Below are positions 25,287 to 32,521 of a DNA stretch of 64,000 nucleotides, in pieces. The DNA comes from an uncultured Cellulomonadaceae bacterium (GTDB taxonomy: Bacteria > Actinomycetota > Actinomycetes > Actinomycetales > Cellulomonadaceae). Both the position numbers and the translations under genes were made by a program. The stretch spans positions 806,001-870,000 of the forward strand of contig CANLXM010000001.1 of the NCBI GenBank assembly GCA_947495165.1, read 5' to 3'. Each line of letters opens with the position of its first letter. Within the stretch, counting starts at the first letter, position 1. The notes under the pieces were generated by a model. That model saw nothing but the letters and a program-made list of their open reading frames with translations. It was not told the origin of the DNA and ran no database searches.

Positions 25287-26567
25287 ATGGACTCCCCGAC
25301 GCTCGCCCCGCCCGACCGGCTGCCGCTGCGCCGGCCCGAGGGCGCGCGCTGGGTCGGTGGCGTCGGCGCCGGGCTGGCCGTGCACCTCGACGTGCCCGTC
25401 GCGGCGGTGCGCGCGGTGCTCGCGCTCCTCGCGGCTTCTGGTCCGGTCGGCATCGCGCTCTACGTGTTCTGGTGGGTGTCGATACCGTCCGGCGACGCGG
25501 CCGAGGTCGCTCGTGACACCGCGCCCGCTGCCCGCAAGAAGCTCAGCCGTGGGCTCGTGCTCGAGCGGGCCCGGGCCCTGCCGCTGACCGACGTCGCCGT
25601 GGCCGTGCTGCTGCTCGCGGGCGCCGTGCCGCTCGTCGCCTCCCGCCACGGGATGCGCGTCGACGTGCGATGGGTGCTGCCGGTGCTCGTCGTCCTCGCG
25701 GGCGTCGGCCTGGCCTGGAGCCAGCTCGACAAGGTGGAGCGCGGTCGCCTGCTGTCGGGCGGACGCACGCCGGGCGGCCTGGTGCGCCTCGTGGCCGGGG
25801 TCGTGCTCGTGCTGGTCGGGGTGCTCCTGCTGGTGGGCCGCGGCGAACCCGTGGGTGACCTCCTGACCTCGGGGGCGGCGGCGGTCGCCGTGCTCGGGGG
25901 CGTGGCGATCGTGCTCGCCCCCTGGTGGCTGCGCCTCGGCGCCCAGCTGCGCTTCGAGCGCGAGGCGCGGGCGCGCGAGTCCGAGCGGGCCGACATCGCG
26001 GCGCACCTGCACGACTCCGTGCTGCAGACGCTCGCGCTCATCCGACGTGGCTCGGGCGACGCCGACCAGGTCGCCCGGCTCGCCCGCGCGCAGGAGCGTG
26101 AGCTGCGCGAGTGGCTGTACAGCGACCGGCCGGTCGCCGGGACGTCCGTGGCAGCCGACCTGCGCGCGGTGGTCGCCGAGGTCGAGGACGGGCGCGCTGG
26201 ACGCGGGGGGCCCGCCGTCGCGGTGGACACGGTCGTCGTGGGTGACTGCGCGCCGTCGGCCACCACGACCGCCCTGCTCCAGGCGACGCGCGAGGCCCTC
26301 GTGAACGCCGTGGCGCACGGGGCGCCGCCCGTCTCGCTGTACCTCGAGGTCGGGCAGGACAGCATCGACGTCTTCGTCCGCGACCGCGGCGACGGCTTCG
26401 ACGTCGACGCGATCCCGACCGACCGCTTCGGTGTGCGAGAGTCGGTGCTCGGCCGCGTCCGCCGCCGCGGCGGCGAGGCGACGATCACGAGCAGCCCGGA
26501 CCGCGGCACCGAGGTGCACCTGCGCGTCCCGCACGAGTCGAGCACGGAGAACGGAAGAGGCGCATGA
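25287..26567 (+). CDS. PspC-domain sensor histidine kinase
   Basis: A 426-residue membrane kinase. A PspC domain opens the protein (WVGGVGAGLAVHLDVPVAAVRAVLALLAASGPVGIALYVFW), then three further hydrophobic segments. The HisKA_3 dimerisation helix carries His242 in AAHLHDSVLQTLALI, and the HATPase domain shows REALVNAVAHGAPP and VRDRGDGFDVDAI. I start at ATG 25287, after AGAGGAAG; an in-frame start at 25242 lacks support. It overlaps the response regulator gene by four bases. The PspC domain shared with the divergent gene implies that it senses membrane state directly or through contact with that protein. Confidence 0.88.
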   Translation: MDSPTLAPPDRLPLRRPEGARWVGGVGAGLAVHLDVPVAAVRAVLALLAASGPVGIALYVFWWVSIPSGDAAEVARDTAPAARKKLSRGLVLERARALPLTDVAVAVLLLAGAVPLVASRHGMRVDVRWVLPVLVVLAGVGLAWSQLDKVERGRLLSGGRTPGGLVRLVAGVVLVLVGVLLLVGRGEPVGDLLTSGAAAVAVLGGVAIVLAPWWLRLGAQLRFEREARARESERADIAAHLHDSVLQTLALIRRGSGDADQVARLARAQERELREWLYSDRPVAGTSVAADLRAVVAEVEDGRAGRGGPAVAVDTVVVGDCAPSATTTALLQATREALVNAVAHGAPPVSLYLEVGQDSIDVFVRDRGDGFDVDAIPTDRFGVRESVLGRVRRRGGEATITSSPDRGTEVHLRVPHESSTENGRGA

Positions 26568-27274
26568 CCGAGCCAGCCACACCGCGCACACCCCGCACGC
26601 CCGACGACGCCGCGGTCCCCGACCTGCCCGTCGACGTCGTCCTCGTGGACGACCACCTGATGTTCCGCGCGGGCGTGCGCGCCTCGCTCGACGAGCGCGT
26701 GCGGGTGGTCGCGGAGGCCGCGACGGTCGACGAGGCGGTCGACGTGATCGGGACGCACGTGCCGCGCGTCGTGCTGCTGGACGTCCACCTGCCTGGTGGC
26801 GCGGGCGGCGGTGGGGCCGAGGTGCTGACGCGCCTCGCGCACCTGCGCGGGTCGACGACGTTCCTCGCCCTGTCGGTCTCCGACGCCGCGCAGGACGTCG
26901 TCGCCGTCATCCGCGCCGGCGCCCGCGGCTACGTGACGAAGGCGATCTCGGGGCCGGACCTGAGCGACGCCGTCGTCCGGGTGGCCTCGGGGGACGCGGT
27001 GTTCTCGCCGCGCCTCGCCGGGTTCGTCCTTGACGCGTTCGGGACCGCCCCGGCGGACCTCGCCGTGCACGACGACGAGCTCGACCGGCTCTCGGCCCGC
27101 GAGCAGGAGGTCATGCGGCTGATCGCCCGCGGGTTCTCCTACCGCGAGGTCGCCGGCGAGCTGTTCATCTCCATCAAGACCGTGGAGACCCACGTCTCGG
27201 CGGTGCTGCGCAAGCTGCAGCTGTCCTCTCGGCACGAGCTCACGCGCTGGGCGGCGGCGCGGCGCCTGCTCTGA
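26564..27274 (+). CDS. LuxR-family (NarL-type) response regulator
   Basis: A 236-residue regulator. Receiver domain: Asp73 in VVLLDVHLPGG is the phosphorylation site, with the acidic pair VDDH near the N-terminus and the Lys of YVTKAISGPDL. C-terminal LuxR helix-turn-helix: LSAREQEVMRLIARGFSYREVAGELFISIKTVETHV. It partners the PspC-type kinase upstream, and likely targets are the divergent PspC operon and its own. A Gly-rich insertion (GGAGGGGAE) after the phosphorylation site is slightly unusual. Confidence 0.9.
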   Translation: MTEPATPRTPRTPDDAAVPDLPVDVVLVDDHLMFRAGVRASLDERVRVVAEAATVDEAVDVIGTHVPRVVLLDVHLPGGAGGGGAEVLTRLAHLRGSTTFLALSVSDAAQDVVAVIRAGARGYVTKAISGPDLSDAVVRVASGDAVFSPRLAGFVLDAFGTAPADLAVHDDELDRLSAREQEVMRLIARGFSYREVAGELFISIKTVETHVSAVLRKLQLSSRHELTRWAAARRLL

Positions 27275-27285
27275 GAGATCCGGCC

Positions 27286-27291
27286 TACCAT
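27286..27291 (+). promoter_or_regulatory. -10 box TACCAT, predicted leaderless promoter
   Basis: TACCAT is seven bases before the ATG at 27299. Confidence 0.5.
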
Positions 27292-27298
27292 CGGGGCC

Positions 27299-27655
27299 AT
27301 GGACATCGCCTACAAGATCATCCTCGTCCTCCACCTGCTCGGCTGGGCCATGCTGCTCGGCTCGGTGCTGGCCCACCTGCGCACGCCGACCGTGCCCAAG
27401 GGTGCGCTGCACGCGGCGCTGACCGCGCTGGTCACGGGCCTCCTGCTCGTGGGGCTCGCAGAGATGGGTGACGGTGAGCTCAACCACGTCAAGATCGGCA
27501 TCAAGCTGCTCGTCACGATCGTCGTGACTGTGCTCGTCGTCCTCGGGGTGAAGAAGGGCGAGCGGGTCACGACCGGCTATCTCGGGACGATCCTCGGCCT
27601 CGTCATGGTCAACGTGGCGCTCGCGGTCGTGTGGGGGACCACCCACGGCGTGTGA
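27299..27655 (+). CDS. Small four-helix membrane protein
   Basis: A 118-residue protein that is almost entirely hydrophobic, with four predicted helices (IILVLHLLGWAMLLGSVLAHL, LHAALTALVTGLLLVGLAEMG, HVKIGIKLLVTIVVTVLVVLGVKKG, GYLGTILGLVMVNVALAVVWG). A HLLGWAMLLGS motif near the start and charged residues only in the loops are the visible landmarks. I do not recognise a named function. Its own TANNNT box supports separate transcription from the response regulator upstream. Confidence 0.7.
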   Translation: MDIAYKIILVLHLLGWAMLLGSVLAHLRTPTVPKGALHAALTALVTGLLLVGLAEMGDGELNHVKIGIKLLVTIVVTVLVVLGVKKGERVTTGYLGTILGLVMVNVALAVVWGTTHGV

Positions 27656-27669
27656 CCAGCCCCGCTGCC

Positions 27670-27675
27670 TAGAGT
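27670..27675 (+). promoter_or_regulatory. -10 box TAGAGT, predicted leaderless promoter
   Basis: TAGAGT is six bases before the ATG at 27682 and supports that start over the GTG at 27676, which would fall inside the spacer. Confidence 0.55.
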
Positions 27676-27681
27676 GTGCCC

Positions 27682-28167
27682 ATGGACTCTGCTCTGCTCG
27701 AGGTGCTGGTCGGCCTCGCCGTCGCGTTCGGACTCTTCGGCGTCGTCGTCCAGGTGCTGCCCGGCTCCCTGATCATCGTGGCCGCGATCGCCGTGTGGGC
27801 CGTCGTGACCGGGGGGACGGCCGCGTGGGTCGTGCTCGGCGTCGCGGTCGCGGCGATCGTGGCGTCGGCGATCGGCAAGTACGTCGTGGCCGGGGCGCAT
27901 CTGCGCCGCGAGAACGTGCCGGGCTCCGCGATCGTGTGGGGTGGCGTGGCGGCGATCGTGGGGTTCTTCGTGATCCCGGTCGTGGGCCTCTTCGTGGGCT
28001 TCGTCGGCGGCGTCTACCTCGCCGAGCGGGTACGCCTCGGCACGCACCCGGAGGCCTGGCGCGCGACGAAGGTCGCCCTCCGAGCGACCGGCCTCACGAT
28101 CCTCATCGAGCTGGCCGGTGCGCTCGTCGCGACCGGCGCGTGGGTTCTCGGGCTCGTCATCACCTGA
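27682..28167 (+). CDS. DUF456 family membrane protein
   Basis: A 161-residue integral membrane protein with about five hydrophobic segments. DUF456 landmarks are the GVVVQVLPGSLIIVAAI opening, a Gly/Ala-zipper-like region and GFFVIPVVGLFVGFVGGVYLAERVR. Function is unknown for the family. It stands alone: own promoter box upstream, convergent ABC permease gene 25 bases downstream. Confidence 0.8.
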   Translation: MDSALLEVLVGLAVAFGLFGVVVQVLPGSLIIVAAIAVWAVVTGGTAAWVVLGVAVAAIVASAIGKYVVAGAHLRRENVPGSAIVWGGVAAIVGFFVIPVVGLFVGFVGGVYLAERVRLGTHPEAWRATKVALRATGLTILIELAGALVATGAWVLGLVIT

Positions 28168-28191
28168 GCCCGACCACCCTCGCCTGCGAGC

Positions 28192-29331
28192 TCAGGCGCC
28201 GCGCAGCGCGTCGCGCACGGACACGCGCGTGCCCGTCTTGAGCAGCGAGTTGGTGTAGATCTTGCTCGCGAGGGTGACCACGACGGCGGTGGTCGCGAGC
28301 AGGATCACGAGGGAGATCAGCGGCTCCCACCACTGTGCCTCGTTGAAGAACATGCGCACCGGCATGCCGACCGGGGCGCTGAAGGGTACGTAGGACAGCA
28401 CCGTCATGACGGTCTCGTTCTCCGCGAAGAACACGACCCCGAAGTAGGGGAGCATGACGAGCATCATCGCCGGCGTCATGACCGTCCCGGTGTCCTCCTG
28501 GCGCGAAACGAGCGAGGCGCCGGCGGCGAAGATGCTGGCGATCAGCACGAACCCGAACAGGAAGAACACCACGAACCAGATCAGCGGGGCGCTGAGCGTG
28601 TCGAGCAGGTCGGTCTGCCCCGTCAGGGCGAGGCCCAGCGCGGCGGTCGCGGCGAGCGCGGCGGCCGAGCCGACACCGATCACCCAGTTGCCGAGGATCT
28701 TGCCGGCGAGCAGGGCACGCGCCGGGACTGCGGCGAGCAGGATCTCGACGATGCGCGACTGCTTCTCCTGGACCGTGTTCTGCACGATCATCGCGCCGGA
28801 CCCGACGGCGGTCATCATGAACACGAGGCCGAACCCGAGGCCGATGATCGCGCGCATGCCGGACGACGTCTCGTTGGGCTCGAGCAGCTCGACCGGGGGC
28901 GCGACGGACAGCAGCTGCACGATCTCGGTCGGGGTCTCGTCGAGCGCGAGGACGGCGTAGCCCAGGGGGGTCGAGCCGTCAGGGACGATCGCGGCGTCGA
29001 CCTCGCCGGAGCGGACGAGATCCTCGGCGGCATCGCGGTCGGTGGCCGAGACCTCCTCGATCGCCTCGGAGTCGCCGAGCACCTCGGCGGTCGAGACGCC
29101 CGCGACGACAGCCACCGGCGTCGCGTCCTCGTCCCCGCCACCCAGGACGCTCGACAGCACGATGCCGCCGAGCAGGAGCAGGAGGGTGATGGCGTTGGAG
29201 ATCAGGAACGACTTCGAGCGCACCTGCGCGAGGATCTCGCGCTCGGCGACGAGGAGCGTCGCGCTCCAGGGGGAGAGCGCCCGCCGGGCGGGACGCGTCG
29301 GGGTGGGCTGGGTGGTGGCGAGCGTGCTCAC
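28192..29331 (-). CDS. ABC-2 type permease (NatB/YhaP-like)
   Basis: A 379-residue permease. One membrane helix after a short cytoplasmic N-terminus (SNAITLLLLLGGIVLSSVLGG), a large extracytoplasmic loop (about residues 60-175), then five or six helices beginning at GLGFGLVFMMTAVGSGAMIV. The segment QNTVQEKQSRIVEILLAAVPARALLAGKILG is the coupling signature of NatB-like Na+/drug or bacitracin-type exporters. The GTG start overlaps the ATPase gene stop (GTGA). Confidence 0.86.
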   Translation of the reverse strand: MSTLATTQPTPTRPARRALSPWSATLLVAEREILAQVRSKSFLISNAITLLLLLGGIVLSSVLGGGDEDATPVAVVAGVSTAEVLGDSEAIEEVSATDRDAAEDLVRSGEVDAAIVPDGSTPLGYAVLALDETPTEIVQLLSVAPPVELLEPNETSSGMRAIIGLGFGLVFMMTAVGSGAMIVQNTVQEKQSRIVEILLAAVPARALLAGKILGNWVIGVGSAAALAATAALGLALTGQTDLLDTLSAPLIWFVVFFLFGFVLIASIFAAGASLVSRQEDTGTVMTPAMMLVMLPYFGVVFFAENETVMTVLSYVPFSAPVGMPVRMFFNEAQWWEPLISLVILLATTAVVVTLASKIYTNSLLKTGTRVSVRDALRGA

Positions 29332-30242
29332 GCTGCGTCCTCCTCGTTCGTGGTGGGGGCGTCGACGACGATCTCGCGGAAGATCTCGCCGAGGGTGGGC
29401 TGGAGAGGGCGGAACGCGCGGACGCCGCCGTGGCCGACGGCGGTGCGCAGGACGTCCTCGGCCGTGACCTCGTCCGACCGGAACACGACGGTCCCGGCGG
29501 CGAGCTCGTCGACGACGACGCCCGGGACCGCACGGACCCAGCCGGCGTCGGAGGTGGTGACGAGCTCGTACCGGTCGCCGCTGTGCGCGGCGCGGAGCTC
29601 CTCCCGGCTGCCGGCGGCACGGATCTCGCCGCCGGCGATGATGACGAGGTCGTCGCACAGCCGCTCGACGACATCGAGCTGGTGCGAGGAGAACAGGACC
29701 GGGATGCCGCGCGCGGCGTGCTCCGCGATCACGGTGACGACCTCGTCGACGGCGAGCGGGTCGAGGCCGGAGAAGGGCTCGTCCATGATGAGGACGTCGG
29801 GGTCGTGCACGAGGGCCGCAGCGACCTGCACGCGCTGCTGGTTGCCGAGGGAGAGCTCCTCGAGGCGCGACTTGCGGCGCTCGGCGAGGCCGAGGCGCTC
29901 GAGCAGGTCGTCGGCGCGCTTGGTCGCGGCGGCCTTGTCGATGCCGTGCAGGCGGGCGAGGTAGGCGAGCTGCTCGCTGATCTCCATCTTCGGGTACAGG
30001 CCGCGCTCCTCGGGCATGTAGCCGAAGCTCCGCAGCGAGTCACCCGTGACCGGGGCGCCGTCGAGCGTGACGTCGCCGCCGTCGGAGCTCAGCACGCCGA
30101 GGACGATCCGCATGGTGGTCGTCTTGCCCGCGCCGTTGCCGCCGACGAACCCGGTGAGGCGACCGCGGGCGACGTCGAACGACACGTCGTGCAGGGCGCG
30201 ATGGGCGCCGAAGCTCTTGTGGACACCTCTGAGGCTCAGCAT
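29328..30242 (-). CDS. ABC transporter ATP-binding protein (NatA-like)
   Basis: A 304-residue ATPase with Walker A GGNGAGKTTTM, signature LSLGNQQRV (a common NatA variant of LSGGQ), Walker B LIMDEPFSGLDP and H-loop SSHQL. The C-terminal 70 residues form the DUF4162-like extension typical of this exporter group. AGGAG precedes the ATG. A TAGCCT box (complement of 30295-30300) suggests a promoter of its own after the response regulator gene. The pair with the permease forms a two-gene exporter next to a two-component system, which probably controls it. Confidence 0.88.
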   Translation of the reverse strand: MLSLRGVHKSFGAHRALHDVSFDVARGRLTGFVGGNGAGKTTTMRIVLGVLSSDGGDVTLDGAPVTGDSLRSFGYMPEERGLYPKMEISEQLAYLARLHGIDKAAATKRADDLLERLGLAERRKSRLEELSLGNQQRVQVAAALVHDPDVLIMDEPFSGLDPLAVDEVVTVIAEHAARGIPVLFSSHQLDVVERLCDDLVIIAGGEIRAAGSREELRAAHSGDRYELVTTSDAGWVRAVPGVVVDELAAGTVVFRSDEVTAEDVLRTAVGHGGVRAFRPLQPTLGEIFREIVVDAPTTNEEDAA

Positions 30243-30370
30243 GCGGGAACTCCTAGCTCGTGGACCGGGGGCGCCTGATCAGCGCCATGTCTCGAGGCTA
30301 GGAGGGGCGAGGTGCTCGCCACCTCCCCGCTGTGGCGGATCTTTCGCCTCCGCCACGTGGGGGAGGACCC
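30243..30370 (-). promoter_or_regulatory. Promoter region of the NatAB-like exporter and terminator of the response regulator
   Basis: On the minus strand a hairpin GTGGCGGA/TCCGCCAC (30332-30339 and 30349-30356) follows the response regulator gene. A TAGCCT -10 box (30295-30300) comes next. An interrupted palindrome GGCGC-CTGATCA-GCGCC (30270-30286) lies just downstream of the predicted transcription start, a possible operator. Confidence 0.45.
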
Positions 30371-31048
30371 TCAGGAGGCGAGTCCGTGCTGGTAGGCGAA
30401 GGCCACCGCCTGCACGCGGTCGCGCAGGGCGAGCTTGAGCAGGACGTTCGAGACGTGGGTCTTGATGGTCGCCCGGCCGACGAACAGCGCCTCGGCGATC
30501 TCCTCGTTCGACAGACCCTGCGCGAGGAGCCGCAGCACCTCGAGCTCACGGTCGGTGAGGCTCGAGGCTGCGGCGGACCCGGTCGGGGCGGGCCTCGTGG
30601 CCTCGGGCGCCGGACCTGACCCGGCCACGGCGCGCGCGATGACGGCGCGGGTCACCTCAGGGGAGAGCAGCGAGTCGCCCGAAGCGACGGTGCGGATGCC
30701 TGCCGCGAGCGCCTCGGGCCGCGAGTTCTTGAGCAAGAACCCGCTCGCGCCCGCGGTCAGGGCAGCCAGCAGGTAGTCCTCGCGCTCGAAGGTCGTGAGC
30801 ACCAGCACGCACGCGTGGACGTCGGGGTCGGCCACGAGCTGTCGGGTCGCCTCGAGCCCGCCCATGCCGGGCATCTCGACGTCCATGCACACGACGTCGG
30901 GCTGCGCCGCGCGCACCAGGTCGAGGGCCTCCTCGCCGGAGCCGGCGAGGCCGACGACCTCGAGGTCGGGCTGGAGCGACAGGATCGTCGCGATGCCCTC
31001 GCGCATGAGTGCGTGGTCGTCGACGAGGACGACGCGGATGGGGGTCAT
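30371..31048 (-). CDS. LuxR-family response regulator
   Basis: A 225-residue NarL-type regulator. Receiver: LVDDH, phosphorylation site Asp56 in VVCMDVEMPGM, and Lys in GFLLKNSRPE. DNA-binding: LTDRELEVLRLLAQGLSNEEIAEALFVGRATIKTHVSNVL. An Ala/Pro linker separates the domains. It overlaps the kinase gene upstream by four bases. Its position directly before the NatAB-like genes on the same strand makes them the likely target. Confidence 0.9.
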   Translation of the reverse strand: MTPIRVVLVDDHALMREGIATILSLQPDLEVVGLAGSGEEALDLVRAAQPDVVCMDVEMPGMGGLEATRQLVADPDVHACVLVLTTFEREDYLLAALTAGASGFLLKNSRPEALAAGIRTVASGDSLLSPEVTRAVIARAVAGSGPAPEATRPAPTGSAAASSLTDRELEVLRLLAQGLSNEEIAEALFVGRATIKTHVSNVLLKLALRDRVQAVAFAYQHGLAS

Positions 31049-32397
31049 CGTGCGTCTCCCGCGAGGACCGGTGCCGTCGGGAAGGCGGCGCGGACCACGA
31101 AGCCGGAGTCCGCGCGCGGGCCGACGTGAATCTCGCCTGCGAGGCTCGCGACGCGCTCGCGCATGCCGGCGATCCCGAGGCCGCCGCTCGGTGCCGGACC
31201 TGGGCGCCCGCGGCCGTCGTCGGACACCTCGACCTCCGCCCAGCCGGCGGTGTAGCGGAGGCGGACCTGGGTGCGGGTCCCTGGCCCGGCGTGCTTGACC
31301 ACGTTGGTCAGTGCCTCCTGGGTGATGCGGAACAGGTTCAGGGAGACGAGCGGGGGCAGCGGCCGGGCGTCTCCCACCACCTGGAGGTCGGCGCGCAGGC
31401 CGGCGGCCCGGGCATCGGTCACGAGCTGGGGCAGCTGGTCGACGCCGAGCGCGGCGGTCGGTGCGTCCTCGGGCTCGGCGTCGCGCAGCGTGCCGAGCAG
31501 GCTGTAGAGCTCGGCGACGGCGTTGCGCGAGGACTCCTCGAGCGCCTCGATCTGCTGCTCGGCCTGGGCCGCGTCGACGGCGAGCAGAGCCCGCGCGGCG
31601 GCTGCCTGCACGCCCATGAGGGACACGTGGTGGGCGACGGCGTCGTGCAGCTCGCGGGCGATGCGCAGCCGCTCGATCGTCACGGCCTGCCGGGCTGTCC
31701 GTGCCCGCTCGGCCTCGAGCTCCCACGTGCGGCGCTCGGTGACGGCCCGCTGCCGAGCGGCCGCCCAGGCGTGGTTGCCGAACCAGTAGGCGCCCGCGAA
31801 GTACAGGACGTTGATGAGGACCTGGATCAGCATGTACGCCGCGAAGGGGGTGAGGGCACCGACGCCCGGACCTTCGAGGTCGATCTCCTGGGTGCTGGCG
31901 CGGAAGAACGACGTGAGCAGCCACAGCCCCATCGCGGCGATGACGGCGCCGCGCACCCAGACCGCTCGGCGCCGGTCCGGCTCCCACGCGCCGACCGTGT
32001 ACAGGGCCATGAACAGGGCGATGTTCGCGATCGTGGTCTCGGGCACGGCGAGCTCGCCGAGGGCGACGAACGCGGCGGCGATCACGAGGACCACGGCGCT
32101 GGGGCGGCGACGGCGCCAGGCGAGGGGGAGGACGATGAGCGCGAGGACGGCGATCGAGAGCGGCATGCTGGCGGGGTCGGAGTACATGCCGGAGGCCCGA
32201 CCCAGCACGAGCGAGCCGATCGCGGCGCCGAACAGGGCGACGGCGATGCCGAGGTCTGCCTGGAGCGCCTGCGGGTCGGCCGGGGCCCGGTGCCAGTCGG
32301 GGGAGTCCGGGTCGGGGAGACCGGGTGCCGCTGCTCCCGGTCCCGCAGGGGCGGGGGCTGCCGGAGGGGCGGGGGGCTGGACTCGTGCGACGCTCAC
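31045..32397 (-). CDS. Sensor histidine kinase (HisKA_3 type)
   Basis: A 450-residue membrane kinase: Pro/Ala-rich N-terminus, about six hydrophobic segments, a coiled-coil-like linker (ERRTWELEAERARTARQAV), HisKA_3 helix with His251 in ARELHDAVAHHV, and HATPase domain (ITQEALTNVVKHAGPGT, SDDGRGRPG, GLGIAGMRERV). The GTG at 32397 is preceded by TACGGT at a seven-base gap, which fits a leaderless start; the alternative GTG at 32406 would overlap that box. Such kinases with few extracytoplasmic residues often sense the membrane or a neighbouring exporter. Confidence 0.88.
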   Translation of the reverse strand: MSVARVQPPAPPAAPAPAGPGAAAPGLPDPDSPDWHRAPADPQALQADLGIAVALFGAAIGSLVLGRASGMYSDPASMPLSIAVLALIVLPLAWRRRRPSAVVLVIAAAFVALGELAVPETTIANIALFMALYTVGAWEPDRRRAVWVRGAVIAAMGLWLLTSFFRASTQEIDLEGPGVGALTPFAAYMLIQVLINVLYFAGAYWFGNHAWAAARQRAVTERRTWELEAERARTARQAVTIERLRIARELHDAVAHHVSLMGVQAAAARALLAVDAAQAEQQIEALEESSRNAVAELYSLLGTLRDAEPEDAPTAALGVDQLPQLVTDARAAGLRADLQVVGDARPLPPLVSLNLFRITQEALTNVVKHAGPGTRTQVRLRYTAGWAEVEVSDDGRGRPGPAPSGGLGIAGMRERVASLAGEIHVGPRADSGFVVRAAFPTAPVLAGDAR

Positions 32398-32404
32398 GCC
32401 CGTC

Positions 32405-32410
32405 ACCGTA
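32405..32410 (-). promoter_or_regulatory. -10 box TACGGT, predicted leaderless promoter of the histidine kinase
   Basis: On the minus strand TACGGT is seven bases before the GTG at 32397. It overlaps the longer start codon at 32406 and so decides the start. Confidence 0.5.
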
Positions 32411-32506
32411 GCGGGCGCCGGTCGTGCGGCGCCTCCCCCACGAGGAGGAGCCCGGCGTCGGCGCGCTCCGCATCCCGACCCGGTCTGCCGTGTCGGTGCG
32501 ACGACC

Positions 32507-32512
32507 TACCCT
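32507..32512 (+). promoter_or_regulatory. -10 box TACCCT of pcrA
   Basis: TACCCT lies nine bases before the pcrA ATG, giving at most a two- or three-base leader. Confidence 0.45.
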
Positions 32513-32521
32513 GGTGGGGTT

